The position numbers were made by a program, and so were the translations under genes. Under the pieces are notes generated by a model, which worked only from the letters and a program-made list of their open reading frames with translations, was not told the DNA's origin and searched no databases. Below, piece by piece: positions 10,937 through 21,643 of a stretch of DNA of 64,000 nt. Where the stretch lies: positions 137,401,029 through 137,465,028 of the forward strand of contig CM043964.1 of assembly GCA_014529385.2 (NCBI GenBank). The letters are read 5' to 3'. The DNA is from Adiantum capillus-veneris (Eukaryota > Streptophyta > Polypodiopsida > Polypodiales > Pteridaceae). Position 1 is the stretch's first letter. Every line of letters begins with the position of its first letter.

Positions 10937-11257
10937 TGTTGAGATGTCGAGCTCTACATCTTGAGCTGGCATCCACTACGGGTCTTGGCCGCTTACGACA
11001 TTTACTCACTGGCGCGTTAGGTGACCGACACGGAGGATCTCTGCCAGTGATTCTACAGCTGGACTACACTTATAGTGCCAGCCTAGTATGCTTCTAGCAT
11101 GTTCACACTTAGTGACCGCATGTACATATGTGCTACTTTTCAGTTTAGCACTTAGTCATTTTTGTACTCTCTTTTCTGTACGAAGAAGAAGAAGCTTTCC
11201 ATCTCTGTGTGCTTTGTGCTTGTCTTGTGTAGCTCTCTTGCATCCTCATTCTTTACA
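10937..11257 (+). repeat. Copia-1 3' LTR
   Basis: 321 bp, preceded by the polypurine tract at about 10926-10936 and followed by the target duplication CTTAT at 11258-11262. Confidence 0.95.
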
Positions 11258-11490
11258 CTTATGGCTATCTACGCTTAAATGGAGCTCAACTTCAACAAGT
11301 GGTGGACCCTATGGATATCTTGCTTGAATGAAGCATAGCTTGGACAAGTGGTGGATCTTATGGGCCTCTATGCTTGAATAGAGCATAGATTGGTCAAGTG
11401 GTGGACTTGTGGACTTGTATGCTTGAATGGAGCATAGCTTGAAAATTGGTAGACCTTATGGACCGTTATGATTAAATTGAGCATACATTG
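11258..11490 (+). repeat. Tandem repeats with core CAAGTGGTGGA
   Basis: Four degenerate units of about 60 bp follow the pattern TATGCTTGAATGGAGCATAG then TTGGACAAGTGGTGGATCTTATGG. This is the continuation of the array at 5955-6010 and a relative of the larger array at 14270-16135. Confidence 0.8.
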
Positions 11491-11494
11491 GACA

Positions 11495-13690
11495 AGCTAA
11501 TAGTGATCCTATTTAGTGCTCTATTCTTGATAGTGATCCTATTCTTGATAATGATCCTATGTAGTGCTCTATAGTTGAGACACATACGATATGTGCCGTC
11601 TTTCGTTTGCACTAGTAGCACAGGAGAAAAAAATGGAGATGAGCTAGGCCTAACCATGCCCTTCTCAACTAACTCATGCACTTGCCGCATAATCTCCTCT
11701 TGTGGAGCTTGAGAAACTTTATAAGGAGGTTTGTTAGGCGGTGAACTTCCTGGAAGAAGTTCAATTGCATGGTCATCATTGCCTTGTTTAGGAGGTAGCT
11801 CACAAGGGATGTCGTCAATAAAGACATCTTGAAACCCTTTGAGAAAATTGGATAGCTCTAATTCCTTTTGATTGTGTATATTTTCTTTTGCTAAAACATT
11901 AGGTTCATTTTGAGAATCTTTAACAAAAATCATGTACACGGAAATAGAGCTCTTTATTGACTTATTGAATGGGTATAGTGTTACCCATTTCCTTAGCATC
12001 TATATACATATCATTTTCCCAAAACTCAAAGGAACTCTCCTTTCAGGGAATTTAACATTGGTAGCCATGCGATCAAACTATGGTGCCCCTAGGATTACAT
12101 CCTCATGCTTGAGAGGAGAGATAAAGAAGTCCTCTTTGTCCACATAGCTTTGGACATGGAGCCTCAATTTCCCAATTAAGGGAGTGACTGAAGCTTCTTG
12201 CCCCTTGAAAGCACCATCTACAGGTAGGACATCTCCCATCTCGTAGGCTTTGTATGCCTAGCTTGGTGGCCAACTCTATAGATATAAAATTGTGAGTAGA
12301 ACCAGGGTCAAAGAGAATAAAAGCATCATGTTCTCTTACCTTTCCCCAAGCATGGCATGAAGGAGATCCTTTGTGGTGAATTTCCTCCTCTTGGATTTCG
12401 ACCAAGGTAGCTCTAGGAGGTTTATGGCGGGTGTTCTTTTGGGGACAAGAGTGGTATGCATGCCCTTGCTCACCGCACTTGAAACAACGGTTATCCTTGC
12501 GATAACGCTCAAGCGCTTCAGGAGCATTTATAAACTCCCTTCTCTTTAGCTTTGTTGGAGTTGCCCTTAGGAGACTTTTGAACATTGTCCTTCCCCTTAG
12601 GCTCATTGGAACCCTTGTTTTCCGTGGGCTTAGAATTTCTTTTAGCCCCTGTTTGGAAATTGATTTGAGAGGCCACGATAGTATGGTGTATAACCGCCGA
12701 TATGGTGCATGGCCTTTGGGAGTTGACATACTTCACCATTTCTTCAGTTAAGCATGCACAAAATTTTTGCTTTTGCTCTCCAAAATCCAACTTCTTGAAG
12801 ACAATGTCTTTGAGTTGTAAATCCCAAAACTTGTCTACATATGTTTGAATGGATTCATAGAGAGAGAGCTTCAATTAAGCTTCGCCATTCGGTGAGTACT
12901 TTGTCTTTGGCATCGGTGGCCAAAACCTGCTTCTTAATGGAAGCTCTTAAAGATTTTCCATGTTCATGGAGCTTCACCGTTGGCCCGTAGGCTAGACCAC
13001 CATTGACTGGTGGACTTTTGAAAGTGCATGGCGTAGCTTAGAGGACTCCGTGAAGCCCTCATCTCCAAACGCCGCATCGAATTGTTGGATAAAGGCCAAG
13101 ACTTTTCCGTAGCACCAAAAATGCCATCATAGGTAAGGAAAGAGATGCTCTTCCCTCCCTCTTTAAATTTCTTGAGCTTGAATGACCTATTCCACGCGGC
13201 ATAGGACTTCCTGTGGCCTCTTCTTTTTGATGGTTCAAAGGTTGCACCATCACTTTCTTCAGAAGATGAAGAATTTGAGGAAGATGGAGAAGAGGGTGAC
13301 CTCTTTCTTGCCTTTTTCTTTCCTTGATCTTCTTTGTCTTCACCATCACTATCATAAGAGGAAGAGGATGAAGAAGATGAAGAAGAGGGTGTCCTCTTTC
13401 TTGCCTTTTTCTTATCTTGCTTTTTGTCATCCCTCTTTGAAGTATGGTGTGGAGAAGTATGCGATGGTCTTCTCTGTTTTGGAGGTGATGGAGAGCTTTA
13501 ACCCGCCGTCTTCGTGGAGCCATCTCCATCGAAGTGGTAGGAGACTCACTTCTTTCTCATTCCTTTGGTGGAGGCTCTTGAATTCTCCTTTGAGAAGGAG
13601 ATGCGTCATCAAGGAGAAAATTTTTGAGCCCTTCATATGGATCCTCTGCTTCTTCCCGAATTGGAAGAGGCCTCTTTTGGAAGTCTTCGA
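11495..13690 (-). pseudogene. Ty3-gypsy gag-protease-RT fragment
   Basis: Read right to left: an acidic/basic low-complexity gag N-terminus (13690-13180), a gag core with IQQFDAAFGDEGFTESSKLRH at about 13040-13110, a zinc knuckle CFKCGEQGHAYHSC (about 12445-12490), and an aspartic protease motif LFDPGSTHNFIS (about 12275-12320). The RT N-terminus follows (KPPYKVSQAPQEEIMRQVHELVEKGMVRPS split over 11640-11720, then CLNYRALH). Sequence ends abruptly in RT near 11495 against the repeat array. Several frameshifts and stops separate the pieces. It is the same family as the element nested in CACTA-2 (51448-54675), which shares the zinc-knuckle, DPGSTHNF-type and QEEIMRQVHELV motifs. It is not expected to be functional. 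Confidence 0.85.
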
Positions 13691-14270
13691 AGGAGGCTTC
13701 CTAGGTGCTTTCCCTTTGCACACACACACACACACAACCCACACATATTCTCTTCCTCTCAATATTCTCTTCACTCACATGCACACCCATAGACACATAA
13801 ACACACATAATCAAATACATACTCTTTCTCTCTCACACAAACATTCAGACGGAATCCAAACTTTTTAATTACAGCTCTGTCTATCCTTCTTGTGTAGGTA
13901 CATCCATTGTGTTGATAATATTCATGCATTATATGTATAGATGTATGAGTGATTGTGCAATTATTTTTCTTGTGTAAAGGTTCTATGTACATACTTAAAC
14001 ATACTTATAGGTAAAAACAATAATGTACACGATACTGTAAGTTTGAGAAAACTTACTTGTGAGTTTCAGTGAGGTTGATTCTTGCACTGAGGTTTGCTTT
14101 GATATTGTTTGGCTTATTTCTGTTCAATACGTCTCAAACTCTGACTTTCATTTTTCTTTCTCAACAAAGGTATTATAACTTAGTGACAAAGATGCAGTGG
14201 GATAAAATGAGAAAAGATCTAAACATAAAGAAAGAACATCTATTATTTTAATTTTACCTAAGTTACTAGT
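13690..14270. other. No recognisable gene; (AC)n tract
   Basis: AT-rich sequence with an (AC)n run at about 13718-13738 and scattered CAC repeats to 13830. On the minus strand the first part may still belong to the gypsy leader/gag start. I see no further coding signal. Confidence 0.5.
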
Positions 14271-16135
14271 TGATCCTAGGGTTTAAGGTTGAGGATCGGG
14301 TTGAAACTAAGATTGGACAAGTGGTGGACCTTGCTCTCATGTTGTAACATCTCTGTCGTGCATGGTCTCATATGTTTTCTTCACGAGTGCTTATATGTTA
14401 AGGTTGGCCAAGTGGTGGATCTCGGGTTTGAGTTTCACTCTACAAGAAACTTTAAATTTAGGCGGGAAAATTAGAATTCAAGCGAAATTTTATGAACTGG
14501 AGCCTGGTAATTTGAATTCACGCGGAAAAATTCAAATTGAAGCGGGAATATTTTAAGTCAAGCGAGAAAAGTTAAATTCGTGTGGGAAAGCTTGAACTCA
14601 TTTTGTTCAAAACTCCAATAAGGTGGATCTAGGAGATCAGCTATCATATAAATTTCACCTAGGTTGCTAATTAGCCCTAGGGTTTACGATTGAGGTTCGG
14701 GTTGAAATTGAGATTGCACAAGTGGTGAACCTTGCTCTCATGTTGTAACATCTCCATGAGGCATGGTCTTATATGTTTTCTTCACAAGTGCTTATATGTT
14801 AAGGTTGGCCAAGTGGGAACTCAAGCCTGGTAAGTTGAATTTAGGCGGAAAAATTCAAAGTGAAGCGGGAAAATTTGAATTCGAGCGAGAAAATTTGAAT
14901 TTTTGTGGGAAAGTTTGAATTCACTTTGTTCAAAATTCCAATGATGTGGATCTAGGAGACACTAACTATTGCATCTACCTTCCAACACTTGGTTAGAATG
15001 GCCAAGTGGTGGATCTAAGGTCAAGGGAAGAGTGCTTAGAATGGCCAAGTGGTGGATCTAGGGTCTAGTTATCCCAGATACTTTATTTAAAATTGGAAGG
15101 TGATGGATATAGAAGACACCAATGACTGCATCCACCTTTCAAGACTTGGTTAGAATGGTCAAGTGGTGGATCTAAGATGTACCTTTTTCAAGAATGTATC
15201 CACATTTCAAGACTTGGTTAGAATGGCCAAGTGGTGGAATTTTAATGCACCTAACTTCAAGACATCATTAGAATGGCTAAGTGGTGGATCTTGGATACAC
15301 CCACCTACCAATAGTGCTTTAGAGTGACCAAGTAGTCCTTCAAGACTTGGTGAGAATGGCCAAGTGGTGGATCTTGGGCTTGTCTAGCCCACATATTTTG
15401 TTTTAAAACTTCAAGGTGTTGCATGTAGGAGAAACCAACCATTGTATCCACCTTGCAAGACTTGGTTACAATGGCCATGTGGTGAATCTTGGATGCCACT
15501 ACATTCAAGACTTGGTTAGAATAGCTAGGTGGTGGATCTAAGGGCTACCTACCCCACATACTTGGTTTAAAGGTGGAAGCTTGTAGATTTAGGGGACATC
15601 CACCATTGCATTTACTTTCAAGAACTTGGTTAGAATGGCCAAGTGGTGGAGCTTGCATGCACTCACCTTCGAGGACTTGCTTAGAATGGCCAAGTGGTGG
15701 ATATAAGACCTACCTTTTTCACACATTTTATTTGAAATTTCAAGGTCAGAATGGTCAAATGGTGGATCTAGAGTCTTCAAAATTTGTGTAAAATTACAAA
15801 TGTTATGATGGCCAAGTATTGAATACACTTAACTTTAAGACATGGTTAGAATGGCCAAGTGGTGGATGTACGGTCTATGTTTCCTACAAACACTATTTAA
15901 ACTTGATAGATGGTGGACGTAAGAGAAACAAACCATTACGTCCACCTTGCAAGGTTTTGTTAGAATGGTCAAGTGGTGGATCATAATTGTAGCCACCTTT
16001 AAGACTTGGTTTGAATAGCCAGGTCATGGATCTAAGGTCTATATATTGCATACACTTTGTTTTAAATGGGAAGTTGGTGGATGTAGGAGAAACCAACCAT
16101 TGCATCTACCTTCAAGCAAGATTTGAATAGAATGG
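14270..16135 (+). repeat. Interspersed array of the 16-mer GGCCAAGTGGTGGATC
   Basis: About eighteen copies of a core GAATGGCCAAGTGGTGGATC recur at irregular 40-120 bp spacing (for example near 14404, 14998, 15040, 15222, 15353, 15635, 15686, 15852 and 15966), often preceded by CAAGACTTGGTTA. The first part contains a direct duplication of about 300-400 bp (14275-14620 versus 14677-14945) that includes CTCATGTTGTAACATCTC and repeated GAATTCAAGCG-type segments. The only open frames are short and change with the repeats. It appears to be a decayed satellite-like array, cut at 16136 by the LTR that follows. Confidence 0.8.
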
Positions 16136-17063
16136 TGTTGGACGGATACGCCGTGACGGATGTCAGCACAGTGAGAACTTACCTAACAAGATTTGTCAGC
16201 TAAGGACGAAGCTCAACCCGCAGGCGCGTGGAAGCAAGCATAGGGTCTCAACCTACACTTGACCGACTCCTAACTAATTCCTACAAAGGTCACTACCCAA
16301 TGTCTAAGTCACAACCTTCAAGAGTGTATAAGAGGAAACTTCCTACAACGCTTTCTAGAGCCGAACACCCATCAAACAATCTCGAAACACCACAGAACTT
16401 GAAAGAGACCCTACTAACACCAATAGGTTGCTCTCCCTAAGGTCTATGAATTAAAACCCCAACCCAAAACACCCGGTGCAAAATCACGTAGGATGTCTGG
16501 CCAAAATTTCCAGGTCTTCATTTCCGAAATCTAAAGTGCCTAATGTGTAGCTCTACTCAATGTGAATGCGTGGATATGCTGCAATGCAAAATCGGACAAC
16601 GTATGCTCACCGAATCACCAGATGAAGCTCGTAGATGGAGCTCACAAAACCGGACTGTACACGCGCAATGTAGGTATTGGCGCGTAGTTCTCGTCGGGGG
16701 CAACACGCTGCACTTCTCCGCACTCGATTCCGACCACCGGTGCGCATGTAGCGTCAAGATGAAGCTCTCACTCTCTCTCGTACACAGTACGCTCACTCAT
16801 AGACTTCAAAACTTTTTAAAAATGAAAAGGTTTTTCATTGAGGTCAAAAAGTGGTATAAATACCTTACAATTCTCAAACCCTAAAGTTCCAAATTAACCA
16901 TCTACTCAATCTAAATGTCAAAACTGGGATACAATCTGGAAACTTCTGTAAGCCCCAATATTTACAAGGTGAAATGTCGGGTTTTTCTCAATAAATGAAT
17001 AATTACAAAAAATAATAATCTGTCGAGCAGTCATTTTCCGTAGGGTGTGTCCAGCTTCTAACA
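16136..17063 (-). repeat. 3' LTR of a minus-strand retroelement carrying the coiled-coil ORF
   Basis: On the minus strand the block starts TGTTAGAAGCTGGACACACC at 17063, immediately after a polypurine tract, and ends CCGTCCAACA at 16136, where the array repeat (GAATGG) resumes. It therefore has TG..CA ends. A TATA-like GGTATTTATACC lies at about 16853-16866 and a half-site of the palindrome described at 20711 lies at 16487-16498. I did not find the partner 5' LTR in the window. Confidence 0.65.
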
Positions 17064-17078
17064 ATCCCCCCCTCCTTG
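17064..17078 (-). promoter_or_regulatory. Polypurine tract
   Basis: The minus strand reads AGGAGGGGGGGAT just before the LTR start TGTTAG. This is the expected plus-strand DNA primer. A small inverted repeat (CATGTCG..CGACATG, 17081-17098) lies directly upstream. Confidence 0.75.
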
Positions 17079-17115
17079 CTCATGTCGTCCCCGACATGGC
17101 TCTTGAGCTGCTACT

Positions 17116-20100
17116 TCATCTTATGGTTTCTCGCATCTTGAGCAATGACTCGTATCTTGCATGTTGAGCCAGTAGTGTTGGGCCGAATATATCAGAGCTG
17201 ATTGTGAAGAAGCCGGTGTAGAAAGCTTCTTCAAAGGCCTGGAGGTGATACGATGGCAAAAACATGATCCTTTGATACAATGCATGTATCACCTCCTTGG
17301 AAGGTTGACCAGACAGATCGTATACACATCTGTAAGTATCTTGAAAGAAGAAGATATTGTTTGTCGCCTGGCCCGGTTTGAACGTCTCAAAGGCTGCCAA
17401 AAGGGTTTTGCAAATCTTTCTCATCATAATGCAAGATAGGTTAGGAGAGCCAGTGAACAATTTGATGGTGCCCGTTAGGGTTTTCACCATGTATTGAACA
17501 CTTATTCTCTCGCCTGCCTTCAAACATGGCAGCTTTGGATAGTTTAGCCAAGTAGGTTGGCTTCTTTGTAGTAGCTCCTAGGCCTTCCACGTTCGCATCC
17601 TTGGTAGAGGGTAGAAACTTAAGTTATCTCTGATGATTTTGGGTGCCTCAACCAAATGGATTAGATACTATGGATACTTCGTCAGCCATGCCTTTCTCCA
17701 CCTGGGCTGGGAGTCGACTATCAACTTTACCCCTTCAGGCTTGGAGATATTTGCTGTGTACAGTGGCACTGTTGGCTCTTCTTTGATTCTTTTGTTGATC
17801 GTGGTGGATTCGTATTTTAGCAAAGGATATGGGAGAGAGGGCTGTAGCCATTCATGCCACAGGTTGCTGGCATCTATCTTCTGAATGTTCATGGATTTAA
17901 AAACCCTCTGCTCCCATTCCAAAGCTTCTTTGGTCGTTTCTCTGATTTCTGCTTCTATGGCCTTGCGCAGCTTCTCTTCCTCTTCTTGTGTCATATCTTG
18001 TGGATCTTGAGAGGGTCCTACAAGGATTTCCTCTTGCATGGGTGTGTCCACAGGATCTGCCACATTTTCTAGGCCTATTCCTTCCATGGTTATTGGCCCT
18101 GTGCTTGCCTGCTCTTCTGCCTGCTGGCCTCTCAGCTCTTCTATCTGCTTTTGGAATGTTTGTTTCTCTGCTTCAGCTTGTTCTCCCATATTCACGAGGA
18201 GGTCGTTCAAACCGGTGTTTATCTTCTCCGCCTCCACAAGCTTTCTCTTAATATTTTCTAGCTCATCTTGCATTGCCTTCTTCTCTTCTTCCATGTGGGT
18301 TTGCATGACTACTGATCCTTCTGCCATCATTAGCCTTTGCTTCTTCTCTAAAGTCAAATCCTTCTGGAGTTCTTTCATTTGTTCTTCGTAAAGCTGGCTC
18401 TCTGAAGTGGTGTGAGTCGAGCTAGTAGCTCTGACTTTGGCAGGAGATGCCCGTAGTCGCTGGATGGTTTGTTCTTTAACTTTAAGCTGGTCCTTGAGCT
18501 CAATGACCTCATCGTGGCTAGCCTCCTGCTCTATTTCTGCCTTCTCTTTGGCATTCCACATGGCCTCCACTTCCTTGGACTCCTCAGCAAGTTGTAGGGT
18601 TAGGTTATCCCTTTCCCTCTCTGCATCTATCAATGTCTTGCTGAGTTTTCGTACTCTTCTTTGGCTCCTTGCAGTCTTTGAGCTATCGCCTGATTTTCTC
18701 TTTCCATCTCCTGGCATCTTTGCAATGCCTTTGCCAGACTAGCTTGCATCTCTGCTTCTCTCTCTATCTGCCTTTGGCTTTGTTTTTGTAAAGTGTCGAC
18801 TTCAAGCTTGATTTGCGCTTCAGTGGCTTTGAGAGTTTCCATTTCACTTTCTGAGGCCATTGATTGTGCTCTTAGCCTGTTAGCTTGGTCATCACCACAT
18901 CCCAATCATTGGTGGGCGGGTGCAGGTCCACTGTATCAGTGGCCATCTCCTTTAGCTCCACTAACCGCAGGCTCTGCATTTGCTCTTTGGGCCCCGTGCT
19001 TGCCAAGTCAAATGTGACTGTGGCAGCCTCTTCTTTTGAATATCCGACAGCTAGTAGGTCTAGAAATGTGTTATACGTGATTCATTTGGATCTGGCTGCT
19101 CACTTTTAGGCTTAGCTTCTTCTTTTGGTTCTTGCTCTTGGCTTGGTTCTTGCTTTGACTCTTCTTGGTCTTTAGGTTTGTCTTGCTCCTCTTTCTGTTG
19201 AGTCTGTGGAGGGCTACGAGGAGGTGGTGAGGGTGGTGGGTTGGACTTAGGGCTGGACGGTGGAGTTGGCGGCTTTTTCTTGAAATCCCTGTCCGCCTTT
19301 GTCTTCCTCTCTCTCTCTTGGCCTTCCTGCTCCTCTAGCAGTTGTCGTCGGACTTGATCCACTTCCGCTTCTGTAGATGGTACATGGGAGATATTTTCCA
19401 CTTTGGCATCCAGATTCTCAAAATTCTTAATATAGTCGTCAAATCTGTCTCTGTGCACCCTTCGGAATGATCCCGACATTGCTTCTAGAGACGGCTTCCA
19501 TAGCTCATTCAAATCTCCTTTGAGAGCTCTTTCGGCTCTGAAACTTTCCATTAGCAGCTCTAGCCATGCCGCTTTCTGTGATTTCTTCTCTTTTACCGCA
19601 CTTGAACACTCTCTTTCTTCCCTTTCTTCAACTTTGGTGCTCTTCTTGCACGGTTTCTAACTGACGTTTCAACCTAGTGGCAACCCTTGGTGCTTTGGGT
19701 TGTTCCTCTTCCTTATCTTCCTTGAGCCTTAGCCAGTCGTTCTGTGATGGAGGGTCGGGCCATCTTCCCTTGGCATGCAATGCCCCATAAATCACTTTCA
19801 TGATTAGCTCACCTGGCACAATGTATGTGGGGTTCTTGTTGCCCATCTTCACCAGATTATCATGTATATAAGCTGCATAATTGATTACCTTCGGCTTGCT
19901 TTTCTGCATCGCCCAGGTGAATGTTGTGGCAATTTCTCCAGGCGGCATTCTATACTTTTGTGGCCGCTTGGTACACATATGGAAATACTGATTGTACAGC
20001 TGACTCATGATTGCCACTTTAGGGTTGGCAATGTCTTCAAAGGTGTAGTTACCTTTCTTTTCAGTGTACACCTTGACTTCGTCTCTTCGTTTGGTTACAC

Positions 20101-20545
20101 TATCCCCTTTGTTGGAGAGGTCTAGTGCAGCTGCCACTACTCTCTCTGTGATTATAATCTCCGTGCCTGGTTTGCCCTGCAGATTTGTAACTCGAGCCAC
20201 TCCATCTTCTTTGATTGTCGTCACAAATTCCCATACTCTTTTTATGTCGATTCCTGCCGGCATAGCTTCAAAATAATTGTGGAGATCAATCTTCTCCAGA
20301 TACTCTGCCATCTTGCTTCTGACGAACTCATTGAGCTCCCGCGGTAGCATGGGTAGCTCTATTACATTTCCTCGGTGTCTTTGAACACGCCTTGGTAGAT
20401 CTTTAGATCACTCTAGCAGGTCCTCTTGTATCCATGTGATGGTTGGCTTTAGAGTTCCTTCTGGTATTACAAATGGCTCCACCTCTTCTAGGTAATCTTT
20501 TATGGTCATCATCTTCTTCTTTGATGGTGACTTTGCGGCTGCCAT
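17116..20545 (-). pseudogene. Long coiled-coil accessory ORF of an LTR retroelement, frameshifted
   Basis: On the minus strand a protein of roughly 1,100 residues can be followed from ATG 20543-20545 (MAAAKSPSKKKMM) to 17116, just upstream of the polypurine tract. The N-terminal domain (about 20350-19650) has VWEFVTTIKEDGVARVTN and YIVPGELIMKVIYGALH. Its outline recalls the plant Transposase_32-type domain of retroelement proteins, which is my inference. Then come a Pro/Glu/Lys-rich linker (about 19330-19100) and a Gln/Glu/Lys-rich coiled coil (18905 to about 18100). A C-terminal part follows (IDASNLWHEWLQPSLPYPL; later GQPSKEVIHALYQRIMFLP). Breaks: TGA near 20408, and frameshifts near 19635, 19040, 18885, 18650, 17667 and 17540. 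I see no membrane segment, gag or pol motif. Function is unknown. Confidence 0.7.
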
Positions 20546-20569
20546 AGATCCTGTTGCACTCAGTAGTCT

Positions 20570-21643
20570 GAAGTTAGCGTTTTTTCCATATCAGCTGAGA
20601 AACTGAGTTTTAACTATCCAAATGACTTGAAAATTGAAAATAAAACTTAAAAGGAACTTGGGCAACTGTGCATGTGCTCGCAGTACAATTTTGGCAAAAC
20701 TTTATCATCTAGACATCTTACGCGTAGGATGTCTTTTCTATCAGATTTTGGTGATACTTGACATGCTGGTGGTCCTTGGCCTGTACAACATGGCTATGTG
20801 CTTGGAATTGGGTTTGGGCATCAAAAAGTGCATTTTTGGGTAGATTCAGGCTTTAGGCTCACAAATTGGGTAGAAAGTCGACAACAAGTAGCAAATGATA
20901 TCCAAATGGGTTGAAAATTGATATATGGGCTCCTTGCACCATGGTAATGGCTCCCATGATGTCATTCTTTGTACAGAAGTTCAAAAACATGCTGGAGACA
21001 TCCTACATGTAGGATGTCTATTTCATCAAAATGGCTTGAGATTTGTTCTGTGGGTAGTCCTTGGCATGTGGAACATGGCCATGCTCTTGGATTTTGATTT
21101 GGACAAGAATTGATTTGTGGGTAAGACTCCGTGTAGTGTTTTTGGGCTCAAAATGTGTATCTTGGAGGTGTTGGGGGTCAAAAATGATCAAAATGGCTTC
21201 AAACTTGGTATATGAGCTCTTGAAGGTGATGTGATTAGATCTGGAATGGAAAAACACACTCTGTAGGCCAAAAATGCCAAATAGACATCCTACGCATAGG
21301 ATGTCTACTTCATCATTTTCTGCAAGTGACCACACAAATTGGTTGGAAATGTGCTCATGAATGTATTGTGCAAGTTTCATGTGATTTGGACAAGTTTTGG
21401 TAGGTCTATGGTCCATTATTGCCTCTATGCCCTGACTTTGCGTTTTTTCATGCATATGAGGTCAATTTTGGTCCAAATGTGATGAAACTTGGTGGCTAGC
21501 ATGTAAAGGCTATTCAAAAAATGTGTGTGATGAGAGATGTTGGGTTTTGTGCCCAAAAATGTCCTTGAGACATCCTACGCGTAGGATGTCTCCTGATGAT
21601 TTTTTTATGGAAACTGCCATTGGTGCCTGCCCTTAGTCCCCCT
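20570..21643 (-). other. Leader region upstream of the coiled-coil ORF
   Basis: No coding signal. It consists of the palindrome repeats and ends at 21643, where Copia-2 begins (preceding bases CCCCT). Copia-2 therefore interrupts this sequence on its left side. The continuation is not recognisable right of Copia-2. Confidence 0.5.
20711..21591. repeat. Palindrome block A: four 24-bp palindromes at 285-287 bp spacing
   Basis: The half-site AGACATCCTACG followed by its complement occurs at 20711-20734, 20996-21019, 21283-21306 and 21568-21591, each with at most a few changes, at near-constant spacing (285, 287, 285). Sequence between them is weakly repeated (for example CCTTGGC then ACATGGC then GCTTGGA or CTCTTGGA in the first two units), so this is an old tandem repeat in which the palindrome is the best preserved part. 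It lies immediately upstream, on the minus strand, of the coiled-coil ORF. Confidence 0.85.

Larger units (their letters stand above)
6011..11257 (+). mobile_element. Copia-1: complete Ty1-copia LTR retrotransposon
   Basis: A 5247-bp element with 321-bp LTRs (6011-6331 and 10937-11257), both starting TGTTGAG and ending TTTACA. It is flanked by a perfect 5-bp target duplication CTTAT (6006-6010 and 11258-11262). The primer site TGGTATCAGAGC (6332-6343) follows the 5' LTR without a gap, and a purine-rich tract (CGAGGGGGAG) abuts the 3' LTR. Gag-pol order is gag, zinc knuckle, protease, integrase, RT, RNase H, as in copia elements. The reading frame is broken four times, so the element is non-autonomous although structurally complete. 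Confidence 0.97.

Noticed and set aside
18038-18742. Plus-strand Ser/Leu/Phe-rich ORFs resembling membrane proteins
   Set aside because: They are the complement of the Glu/Gln/Lys-rich coiled-coil coding strand, which gives hydrophobic-looking shadows.
20711-21591. CRISPR-like array (regularly spaced palindromes)
   Set aside because: Spacing of about 285 bp, a eukaryotic transposon context and repeated rather than unique spacers exclude it.
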